Shown here piece by piece: positions 55,087 to 64,000 of a stretch of DNA of 64,000 nucleotides; within the stretch, counting starts at the first letter, position 1; each line of letters opens with the position of its first letter. A program made the position numbers and the translations under genes. The notes under the pieces are model-generated. The model was not told where the DNA came from, made no database searches, and saw only the letters and a list, made by a program, of their open reading frames with translations. Source of the DNA: Isoetes taiwanensis (taxonomy: Eukaryota; Streptophyta; Lycopodiopsida; Isoetales; Isoetaceae); assembly GCA_021234155.1 (NCBI GenBank), contig JAJEKV010000036.1, positions 2,162,996 to 2,226,995 of the forward strand, read 5' to 3'.

Positions 55087-56096
55087 TTGGACAGACCGGG
55101 TGGAGTCGGGCCTAGTGGAACCCCCGATGTAGCTGGTATCTTACAGCCTATTCGCCAAGTGTTGCAATCAGAAAGTGCCGCAAAAAAAGACGGCACCGAC
55201 AAGGCAAAGGGAGAAGGTGTCAAGGACACTAAGAGAGAAGTATTTACCGAGAAAATGTTACAGGGATGATGCGACTCATGGCTTCGGGGGTTGAGTTTTA
55301 TTTTTTAAACTCATCAATGCCAAGACTCATAAAAAGCCGTATTGGCTCGTGCAATGTTGGGTGGATTTGCTAGAGTATGGTGGGAGAATTATTTATGGAC
55401 ATAAATAAGGTTGCGTAAGCAGCAACTTGGCAAGAGTTTAAGACTGCTTTTGAAGGACACTTTATGCCTCCCGGATACAAAGTAGACAAAATGAATGAGT
55501 TCTTGGACCTGACACAGAAAGGGACAGTGGCCGAATATAATGAAAAGTTTAGAAGGTTGCAGTATCATTGTCCTTTTGAGGATAAGGAGAAGCTTTGTGC
55601 TCGATTTGTGAAGGGTTTGCAGGTTGATATTAAGAGCACAATGTCAGGTGTGTCCTATAAGGATCTGGAGGAGGTGTTCAGAATTGCTAAGAATCGTGAA
55701 GCTGATCTAGCTGAGAAGGCAACCTTGGAGAATGCTAAGAAGAGACAAGCTCCTTCCACATGGCAGACTGGTGGATCTACGAGTAGAGGTAGATTCCCTA
55801 GCAGGGGTGGCATGGCTGCACAGGCTGTTAGTATGCAGGAGGGTGGTCAAAGTCGAGGATCTCGACCTATGTATGCACCTTTGAATGATGAAACCAGGGA
55901 AAAGTGTATTAATGAGAATCGATGCTTCAGGTGCAGAGAAGTTGGTCATTATGGACGAGATTGTCCGAGAAGGTGGATGGATAGTACCGCCTCGTCTGCA
56001 TGTTCTCAACGTGGAGGGCAAACAAACCGCTGGTCCAGGTCGAATTTAGTGATACTTATGGACGGGCCAAGGCAGAGGAAATGGAGGCCGAGGTAA
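55087..56096 (+). pseudogene. Chromovirus gag with zinc knuckle
   Basis: The 55087-55269 frame gives the N-terminus. After a break, 55464-56096 reads the retrotransposon gag domain (FLDLTQKGTVAEYNEKFRRL, the usual 'F..L.QG.mtV.eY..kF..L', then CARFVKGL) and a basic Gly/Arg/Ser-rich linker. The nucleocapsid zinc knuckle is C154-x2-C157-x4-H162-x4-C167 within this frame (CFRCREVGHYGRDC, 55923-55964). The gag protein forms the virus-like particle. The frame change between 55270 and 55460 is a single small shift near a C/G-rich site. A further shift after 56040 leads into pol. Confidence 0.88.
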
Positions 56097-56299
56097 CCGT
56101 GGTGGTCGTGGAGGTTTTTGGGACAATAGTAGGGGTGGCGAGGGACAAGCTTAGGGAGATAACAGATTATAGCACAAGCCAACCCCGCAGCTTGAGGTTA
56201 GGGGCTGCTTAGAATCATGGACCCTCCCCGTGGAAAGAATGTGCATGTATGCCGCAGCGGGACCGTGGTCGGTAGATAATCAAGTCGCGGGTCAATGAG

Positions 56300-56700
56300 T
56301 TCCGTGTATTATTCATGGAGTTCCCCTGTTCTCTTTCTTATTGATTGTGGTAGTACACATTGCTTTATCTCCCCAAGGCTAGCAAAGAAACTAGATTTGA
56401 ATATGATTAGCCCGATCCTAGATATGTGGAGTTGGTGATGGCAAAATTAAGACTTCTTATGCTAAGGTAGACAATCTTGAATTCCAAGTAGGAGATCTTG
56501 AGTCCCATACTAGTTTTGAAGTATTGAGCCTAGGGAAATATGATGCTATTCTAGGAATGTCATGGTTAAGGCCACATAAAGCTTGTATTGATTATGAGAG
56601 CAAACAGCTACATGCCAAAGTCCTAATGGAGATAAGTATGTGCTGGAAGGATTGCCTTCATCACTAGTGGTTACACCTTTGTCCCTGAAAAGTTTTAAGA
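56300..56700 (+). pseudogene. Chromovirus protease region
   Basis: FLIDCGSTHCFIS is read from about 56334, the gypsy protease active-site text (LIDsGaTHsFIs) with Asp-Cys-Gly-Ser. A later segment near 56510-56575 reads like the 'D.ILGMsWL' block (text AILGMSWLRPH in a shifted frame). Interrupted by frame changes. Confidence 0.75.
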
Positions 56701-56716
56701 AACAGATTAAGAATGG

Positions 56717-57530
56717 TTGCATAAGAATGGGATGTGCATTGTTGTTAGATTCATTCTTGGTATCATAGAAGTTACAGGAACAAACCTATTGCCCCCCCCG
56801 ATCCGTAAAGTGTTGGATGAGTTTTCTGATGTGTTTCCTAAAGAATTAACGGAATTGCCTCCACATAGAATGGTAGATCATGAGATAGAACTTGTTCCCC
56901 GGGGCTGAACCCACATCAAGGCCACCATACGATTTCATGCATTAGAGATGGCTGAATTGAAGAAACAAGCATAGGGAATTATTGGAACAAGGGTTTATAC
57001 GGCCGAAAGTGTTTCTCCATTTGGTGCCATTTTGTTTGTTAAAAAGAAGGATGGGACATTAAGGTTGTGTATTGATTACCGCATGCTTAACCAGATTACA
57101 GCTGAAGAATAGATATGCATTGCCTAGGGTTGATGAGCTATTTGACCGGGGACAAGCTAAGTACTTCACAAAAATTGATCTACGATCCGATATCATCGAT
57201 TCGGATCAAGGACACGATATTTATAAGATCGCTTTTAGGACACGCCACGACATTACGAAGTTTGTTGTAATGCCCTTTGGGTTGACAAATGCTCCCGCCA
57301 CCTTTATGCCTAATGAATGAGATATTCCGATCTTTCTTGGATAAGTTTATATTGGTTTTCTTTGATGATATTTTGGTATATTCCAGACATTAGAGGAGCA
57401 TGTGGAACATGTAAAGCGCATTTAGCTATTTTATGGCAAGAAAGGTTGTATGGTAAGCTATCTAAGTGTTCTTTTGCACAAACTAGATTGGTATACCTTG
57501 GGCATGTTATTTCGTGAGAAGGGATTGGAG
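56717..57530 (+). pseudogene. Chromovirus reverse transcriptase
   Basis: 56795-56905 reads VLDEFSDVFPKELTELPPHR and DHEIELVPRG, the gypsy RT entry. 57050-57085 reads [13 protein letters not shown]. 57110-57300 reads [23 protein letters not shown] and [15 protein letters not shown]. The catalytic box lies near 57351-57378 as VFFDDILVY (gypsy consensus F.DDILvYS). Segments lie in at least four frames separated by short shifts. Some missing residues (the GYHQIR block is distorted to DIIDSDQ) suggest small errors or mutations at CG sites. Confidence 0.88.
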
Positions 57531-57699
57531 CCGATCCTTCTAAGGTTGAGGCAGTTAGGGATTGGCCCACACCAAAGATAGTGAAGGAGGTAAGATCATT
57601 CTTGGGATTAGCAGTTATTACCGCAAATTTGTTCCTAAATTTGCAAAGATTATGCTCCTTTGACTTCTTTGGTTGGGTAAGAAGAATGATTTGCATTGA

Positions 57700-58150
57700 C
57701 CGATAGTTGTCGAAAGTTTTCAAAAGTTAAAGGATGTTTTGATTAGTGCACCAGTTTTAAGGATTCCCACATGAATATACCCTTCCATGTAGTCACCCGA
57801 TGCTTCGGAAAGCTATAGGGGAGTCTTGCCGCAGGATGGCCGAAGTTTGTGCTTATATATCTCGTAAGTTGTCTCTCCTCAACAACAAAATTACCCAAAG
57901 GCATGATCTAGAAATGTTGGCCATTATCCATGCCTTGAGGGTATGGAGACATTATTTGTCGGGTCGCCGCTTTTTTTGAAGACCCGACCACCAAAATTTA
58001 AAGTATTTTGCAAAACAACCATATTTGAATAATAGGCAAAGGAGGTGGATGCAACTAAGGGAAGAGTATGATTTTGAAATTGAATATCAACCCGGCAAAG
58101 AAAAAATGTGATTGCTGATGCTTTGTCTAGAAGGTCATTCTTAACTTCCA
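57700..58150 (+). pseudogene. Chromovirus RNase H
   Basis: In shifted frames the region reads near 57790 a DASE-like start, near 57890-57960 NYPKHDLEMLAIIHALRVWR with HYLSG (gypsy consensus 'NYp.hdlElLAvv.alk.WRhYL.G') and near 58030-58100 RRWMQLREEYDFEIEYQPGK followed by the 'ADALSR' text in another frame. This is the standard RNase H of Ty3 elements, removing RNA during reverse transcription. Confidence 0.85.
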
Positions 58151-58299
58151 TTAGTGTGCTTCAAGGACAATGGGATGCGATATATTCTTAGCAAATTGAG
58201 GAATGATCCAGATTTTGCACCCGTGGTGGAGAACCCCAAGATTTTCCGAGGTATGCATTGTCTAAAGGAGTTTTATATTATAATGGTCGATGTGTATTC

Positions 58300-59240
58300 C
58301 TAATGATCAGAGTTGAGATTGAGGTTGTTATATGAAGCACATGATAGTCCTTTAGCTGGCCACCCAAAGTACATAAGACTTTGAGGAAAATGCTTTAAAT
58401 TTCTTTGGCCCTACGTAAGAAGATGGTTAAGGAGTATGTGGCTAGGTGTTTATCTTGTCAAAAGGTAAAAGCATCAAGGTTTAGGGAGCCCGAGAATTAC
58501 AACCTTTGGTAATTCCATCTTCTAAGTGGGAGAGTATTTCCATGGACTTCATTGTTGAGCTTCCTGACACGCTCAAAGTTATGATGCAATCTATGTTGTG
58601 GTTGACCGACTCACCAAGCAGTGCCCATTTTATGCCTACGAAGACTCATCGCTACGGCAATGGATATTGCCAAGTTATTTGTTAAGGAGATCTTTAGGTT
58701 GCATGGGATGCCTACCACTATTTCATCGATCGATACAAAGTTTATGAGCCAATTTTGGCAAGGGTCGTTTCAAAATATTGGGACTAAGTTATATGCCAAG
58801 ACATCTTATCGCCCCAAGCCGATGGCCAAGTGGAGCGAAGTTAATCAAATCTTGAGGATATGCTCGTAATGTATGTGCCTAGTCAACCAAAGGTATGGGA
58901 TTCTTACTTGTACTTTGGCCGAAGTTTGCATACAACAACACTTATCAAGATTCCATCAAAATGAGCCCTTTGAAGCAATGTATGGTAAGGAGTGCCGCTT
59001 GTCCTCTTTAATTGAGAGATCCTCAATGCAATGTTGAAGCAGCTTAATGAAGTAGCTGAGGACATGGATGCTCAACTAAGGAGACTTCGCCAGAATTTAT
59101 CAGGCACAAAATAGACGTAAGCGATGCAAATAAGAGACGAGACCACTTGAATTTCAAAAAGGGGATTATGTGTTTTGAGGATTAATCCCAAGCAGAGTTC
59201 ACCGGCATTTAAAAGTGTAGGAAATGGGCCCCTAGGTATG
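58300..59240 (+). pseudogene. Chromovirus integrase
   Basis: The zinc-binding part reads HDSPLAGHP and later RCLSCQKVKA (HHCC). The core reads WESISMDFIVELPDT (first Asp), a VVVDRLTKQ segment, and within 58621-58869 KEIFRLHGMPTTISSIDTKF and MSQFWQ (second Asp region; the usual 'SDRD.rF' is altered to SIDTKF). WSEVNQ holds the catalytic Glu region. Several shifts break it. The integrase would join the element DNA to the genome. Confidence 0.82.
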
Positions 59241-59399
59241 GTCCGTATGAGATTTTGGAACGTATTGGCAAGGTGGCCTACAAGTTGGAGTTACCCCCCG
59301 CGACTTGAAAGTACATAACGCTTTCCATGTGAGTAACTTGAGGAAGTATGTTTTTGATCCTTCCCATATGCCGGGGACGATGATTTAGTAAGGGGAGAA

Positions 59400-59585
59400 C
59401 TTTCAGACTCTCCACCAGGGACGTATTTTTATGAGAGGAAACCCGCCGCTAAGGAGACTAAACAATACGGAGATTTTGGTTCAATGGGCTGGTTGTCCCG
59501 AGGAAGACGCCACATGGGAAGATGCCAATTGATTCTTCTGTGAGTTTCCGGAGATGCCCATGAGGACATGGGTTGAATTTTTGAG
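59400..59585 (+). pseudogene. C-terminal chromodomain-like block of integrase
   Basis: In changing frames the region reads an EILVQWAGCPEEDATWED-type segment (59475-59530), followed by EFPEMPMRTWVEFLRRD. The 'vLvqW.g...eeaTWE' core and its position at the end of integrase are typical of chromoviruses, in which the domain targets insertion to modified chromatin. Confidence 0.78.
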
Positions 59586-59592
59586 GAGAGAC

Positions 59593-61801
59593 CGTAAATG
59601 ACCTAGGATTTTGAGGTACATTGTGAATTATTTTATTTAAGGATGCAAAGGAATAATAATTGGAATATTATGCATGCAGAGTATATATATCGATATGTAG
59701 AGATTATACCGATAAATATACTAGTGATTAATAATAAATACAAGTACATCATGAAGTATTGGGAAGGCGATAGATTGCAGTCGAATTGCTGAAGGAGCAG
59801 GGTGTGAGCAATACTTGGGAGCGTGTTGGAGTGCGGAGGGAGCAAGCGAGATTCCAGGTGGGGATCAAGACTTACACCTGGGGTTTTTCTAGTGTAGCAT
59901 TTATGTGCTTGCTTAAATTTGCTGGTTATGTATCTAGCCCCGAGAATAGAATTGGATTGTATAAGCATGGTTGTTAATATGAACGCATCGCATGGATAGT
60001 GATTCTTTAATTTTGAGATAATTGGGTTTGCATGGCTGGTAATAACTTGAATATGTTTCTGAAATTTCCATCATGATAATAGTAAGAGGTGTGACTGTAA
60101 TCCGTGATAGAGAAAGCTGGGATGGGTTAGAATGGTTAGGATGTCTGAAGAATGAGTTAAAATAAAGAGATGAAGATAGAACTAGCAAAGACAAAGGGAA
60201 TTTTTCTTTGCACGCAAAGCAGTGCTCTGTGATGATCCGTTGAATGGAAATATCTGAAAGCATGGGAATCGCCTGAAATGGGCGATTTGGGCCTTTTAGG
60301 GAGGCCGAAATGGAGAAAGGATACTGAATTGGGAGGATTAGAGTAAGATTTGGTCGGGAAAACATGATTTCGGGTTCTCCGAACCGCCTCAGAACCACCG
60401 TGATTTAGACCATAAACCGGCCGGAATGGCTGTAAACCTCCTTACCAGCAGGATCGAAGCCTTATGAAGCTCGCGATGATGATTTGATGGCCCGAGGCCA
60501 ACCGGCAATACCTGTGTCCGGGTCGCCTCGCACGCTTAGGTTAAAAAGCAGTAAAAATGTTAATGATAGTTTTAGTTGGTAGAGGAATACTTAGTAAGGT
60601 TCGCTTAAAACTAAGATACTAAAGGGTTAACACTTAAATTAACAAGAATAAGGAAGGGAAATGAGTTATAGGGGCTATAAATTGCGGTTACCATCGCTTG
60701 GATCGTGGAAGGAAACGCCATTTAGCCATAGGTGATAAATTATAATAAGGGATTTAATTTAGGGAAATAAACATGGTTGCTTGTATCCAACCTTAAGTCT
60801 AGTACTTATAGGGGCATGTTGCATTATAGTCATAATAATGTTTATATGAGCTCATAATTGGATTTTCTCGCATTGCATGAAGTGTTAACTATGGAATTCT
60901 CTTAATATTTTTCATGTAAGCTTGCTATGGAAACGTGCCTAGTTGATGCTATGTGGAATTTAGAATAATGTGATTATGCATGAATATAATTCTTTGATAT
61001 AGACCTCCTCAGGGCGAGTCTAGGTGCGATGGTCTAGACTCGCTTTATTGCACGCTGCTATGTAATGTTGTCATTTGAACATCGGGCGCTGGTACCGTGA
61101 GGTACAACGTCATGCTCGCTATGGTCCTCCAATGCCGACGCTAGCTGCGCGGATGGGTGTGTACACATGTGGTTACCCCCCCTCTATGTCACTCGGCCCC
61201 GACACCGAAAGTTGACCTTGCCGCACCCGCAGGAATATTGGTTGCAATGTTGATGCTTTGGGTTGCTTGGGCTATTGTATATGTGGTTTGGCGCGATGTG
61301 GAATCAAGTTGTAATGGCTATGTTTGGTAAAATTATGCATTGTGGTTATGCTTGTTGGATTAATTACCTGGATTGCGGGCGGTTATGGTAAGACTATGTT
61401 ATTGTTCTAAGTTAATGCTTTGTGATTATTAATGCTAGATGTGACCTAGATCCCCCGATCCCCACTTAGTCCGTGTGACTAACCCCTCGCGGTTAATGGT
61501 GTAAGCAGAGGTGCAAGACGCCCCCCGAGTAGCCAAGCTTGAAAAGCGAGGGTAGATGCGTGTGGATTGTTGTTCAATTAACCCCACTATTATTGATATT
61601 ATATATGGGATTGAAGTGATATTATTTTTAAAGCCTTGGGAGTTGTGTGAAGTTTTTAACAAAGTAATGGCAAGAATAATTTTTTATTGGGACCTTATAT
61701 TAGAGCATGTAAAAACATTAAATTTTTTACCTAAATATGCATATATCCACTCTTGAGTTCCTTGCAAGTAGATCCAACGATTAACCATCGATGGGATCTC
61801 C
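59593..61801 (+). repeat. 3' LTR of the chromovirus, 3' end missing
   Basis: It aligns to the 5' LTR from its first bases (CGTAAATGACCTAGG) to GATGGGATCTCC near 61800. The last 40 bases or so of the LTR (the AGTTAACCG...CTACA end) are absent. Ten to twelve unrelated bases follow before the inverted copy begins. Confidence 0.88.
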
Positions 61802-61811
61802 GCTGATTGCA

Positions 61812-64000
61812 AGTGGGGATCGGGATCTAGGTCACATCTAGCATTAATAATCACAAAGCATTAACTTAGAACAATAACATAGTCTTACCATAACCTCTGC
61901 CTCGAACCGGTAATTAATCCAACAAGCATAACCACAATGCATAATTTTACCAAACATAGCCATTATAACTTGATTCCCCACATCGGTACCACATATACAC
62001 AGCTAAGCAACCAAAGCATCAACATTGCAAACCAATATTCCTCCTGGTCTGCCTCGACAAGCAAGGTCAACTTCTAGTGATCAAAGGACATAGAGGCGGG
62101 TAAATTAACATGTGTACACACCCATCCACGCCAAGGCCCAACATTGAGGACCACTTAATTGGGACGCTTGTACCCTCACCGCACTAACGCCCAATGTTCA
62201 AATGACAACATTACATAGCATAAACCGGGTAGAAGTCTAGACCATCGCACCTAGACGTCGCCCCGGTTTTATATCAAAGAATTATATTCATGCATAATCA
62301 CATTATTCTAAATTCCACATAGCATCAACTAGGCACGCTTCCATAGCAAGCTTACATGAAAAATATTAAGAGAATTCCATAGTTAACACTTCATGCAATG
62401 CGTAAAATCCAATTATGAGCTCATATAAACATTATTATGACTATAATGCAACATGCCCCTATAAGTACTAGACTTAAGGTTGGATACAAGCAACCATGTT
62501 TATTTCCCTAAATTAAACCCCTTATTATAATTTATCACCTATGGCTAAATGACGCTTCCTTCCACGATTTAACCGATGGTAACTTCAATTTATAGCCCCT
62601 ATAACTCATTTCCCTTCCTTATTCTTGTTAATTTAAGTGTTAACCCTTTAGTATCTTAGTTTTAAACGAACCTTACTAAGTATTCCTACCAACTAAAACC
62701 ATCTCATAACATTTTTACCGCTTTTAAACCTAACGCGGTGAACGCGACGCCCTCGGCAATGCCGGATTTGGCCTTCAAAGCCATCAATCATCATGCGACT
62801 GCAGGCTTCCTGATCCCCGCTGTGGAGGTTTCGCCATTCCTACCAGCTTTATGGTGCAACTGTGGTTACAGCCGCCTGTACACCAAATCATGTTTTCCAC
62901 AAACCCAAATCTTACTTTAATCCTCCCACTTTCAGATCCTTTCTCCATTTCGGCCTCCCTAAGGCCCAAATCGCCCATTTCAGTATGATATTCCCATGCT
63001 TTCCGTAAATTTCATTCAACCGTATCATACCGATCACGTCGCCATGCAAGAAAAATTCCACCGCCTTTTGCTAGTTCTATCTTCATCTCTTTTATTTTAA
63101 CTCATTCTTCGACATCCTAACCATTCTAACCCATCCCAGCTTTCTATCACTGGATTACAATACACCTCTTACTATTATCATGATGGAAATTTCTAAACAT
63201 ATTCAAGCATACCAAAATGTAAACCCAATTATCTCAAAATTAAAGAATCACTATCCATGCCGTATGCTCATATTAACAACCATGCTTATCCAATTCTATT
63301 CTCGTGCTAGATACATAACCAAAGAATTTAAGCAAGCACATAAATGCTACACTAGAAAAACCCTGGTGTAAGTCTTGATCCCCACTGAATCTCGCCGTTC
63401 CCTCCGCGACTCCAACACGCCCCAAGTATTGCTCACACCCTCGCCTCTTCAAAGAATTCGACCGCAATCTATCGCTTTCCCAATACTTCATGATGTACTT
63501 GTATTTATTATTAATCACTAGTATATTTATCCGTATAATCTCTACATATACGATATATATATACTCGCATGCATAATATTCCAATTATTATTCCTTTGCA
63601 TCCTTAAATAAAATAATTCCACAATGTACCTCAAAAATCCTAGGTCCATATGCCTCCTCCAAAAATTCAACCCATGTCCTCATGGGCGATCTCCTAAACT
63701 CACGGTAAGAATCCAATTGGCATCTTCCCATGTGGCGCCTTCCCCCGTGACAACCCTACCATTGAACCAAAAATCTCCTCGTATTGTTCGCCTCCTTAAG
63801 CTTAATGGTTTCCCTCGCAAAAAATCGCCTCCGCCTGGGGTACAAAAGTTCTCCCCGCTACTAAATCATCGCCCCAAAGATATGGGAAGGATCAAAACAT
63901 ACTTCCTCAAGTTACTCACATGGAAAACGCTATGTACTTTCAAGTGCGAGGGTAACTCCAACTTGTAGGCCACCTTGCCAATACGCTCCAAAATCTCATA
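61812..64000 (-). mobile_element. Inverted copy of the chromovirus LTR and integrase end
   Basis: The minus strand repeats the chromovirus: an LTR from 63654 down to 61812, then at higher coordinates (63655-64000) the integrase C-terminal and chromodomain region matching 59244-59592. The reversed LTR is cut inside the LTR, about 370 bases before its natural end, so it is not a clean neighbouring insertion. With 59244-61466 it forms palindromic arms of about 2.2 kb around a 345-base spacer. The copy continues beyond the window. Confidence 0.9.

Larger units (their letters stand above)
52727..61801 (+). mobile_element. Ty3/gypsy chromovirus, about 9.1 kb
   Basis: A 5' LTR (52727-54967) is followed by a primer site TTGGTATCGAGCA at 54970. 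Gag with a zinc knuckle, protease, RT, RNase H, integrase and a C-terminal chromodomain-like block follow in the gypsy order. The 3' LTR runs 59593-61801 but lacks its last 40 bases or so. The chromodomain places it among chromoviruses, and the long LTRs resemble the Tekay/Del type. The upstream flank is the Harbinger relic. No right target duplication can be checked because the 3' end is joined to an inverted copy. Coding is broken by many small shifts. Confidence 0.92.

Overview
The window looks like repeat-rich nuclear DNA from a land plant with a large genome. A seed plant, possibly a gymnosperm, fits best, but the sequence alone does not fix the lineage. The reasons are a full-length plant-type L1 LINE with a reverse-transcriptase zinc-binding tail, a Ty3 chromovirus with 2.2-kb LTRs, a very large LTR element without gag-pol, a Helitron, a PIF/Harbinger relic, tRNA-headed SINE pieces and pseudogene exons with introns, including a chloroplast chaperonin-60 beta relic. 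I see no intact ordinary host gene. The only long undamaged frames are a 464-residue Helitron helicase and a 238-residue LINE ORF1-type RNA-binding protein.

Layout. 0-8.8 kb: decayed low-copy sequence with an inverted-repeat pair (409-600 and 6690-6880), an unrecognised kinase-like fragment, a minus-strand Ty1/copia remnant and the chaperonin-60 beta relic, whose valine run has become a (GTT)9 microsatellite. 8.8-15.35 kb: a 6.5-kb L1 bounded by a perfect 18-bp target-site duplication. 17.7-22.2 kb: a Helitron Rep/helicase. 24.4-26.3 kb: tRNA-derived SINE heads and a reversed LINE 3' tail. 31.06-31.50 kb: a 435-bp TRIM-type LTR element with a tRNA-like Pol III module in each LTR. 32.6-33.5 kb: a retroposon encoding only an ORF1p-like protein but carrying the 3' end of a LINE family that recurs at 26.3, 36.0 and 48.4 kb. 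35.2-48.4 kb: two LINE fragments, the second split by an 11.4-kb LTR element (36720-48162) with 5-bp duplications. 48.6-52.7 kb: a PIF/Harbinger relic with a trihelix ORF, an exostosin (GT47) gene fragment, an exact 441-bp tandem duplication and a DDE transposase lacking its second Asp region. 52.7-61.8 kb: a Ty3 chromovirus whose 3' end is mirrored from 61.8 kb to the window end, giving a giant palindrome.

The elements interact as nested parasites: LTR DNA inside LINE DNA, LINE 3' ends shared by autonomous and non-autonomous copies, and gene fragments lying inside transposon relics. Differences between repeat copies concentrate at C/G-rich, CG-type sites and are often 1-2 base indels, while AT-rich stretches are identical. 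This suggests base-calling errors at methylated cytosines, so some apparent frameshifts may be artefacts.
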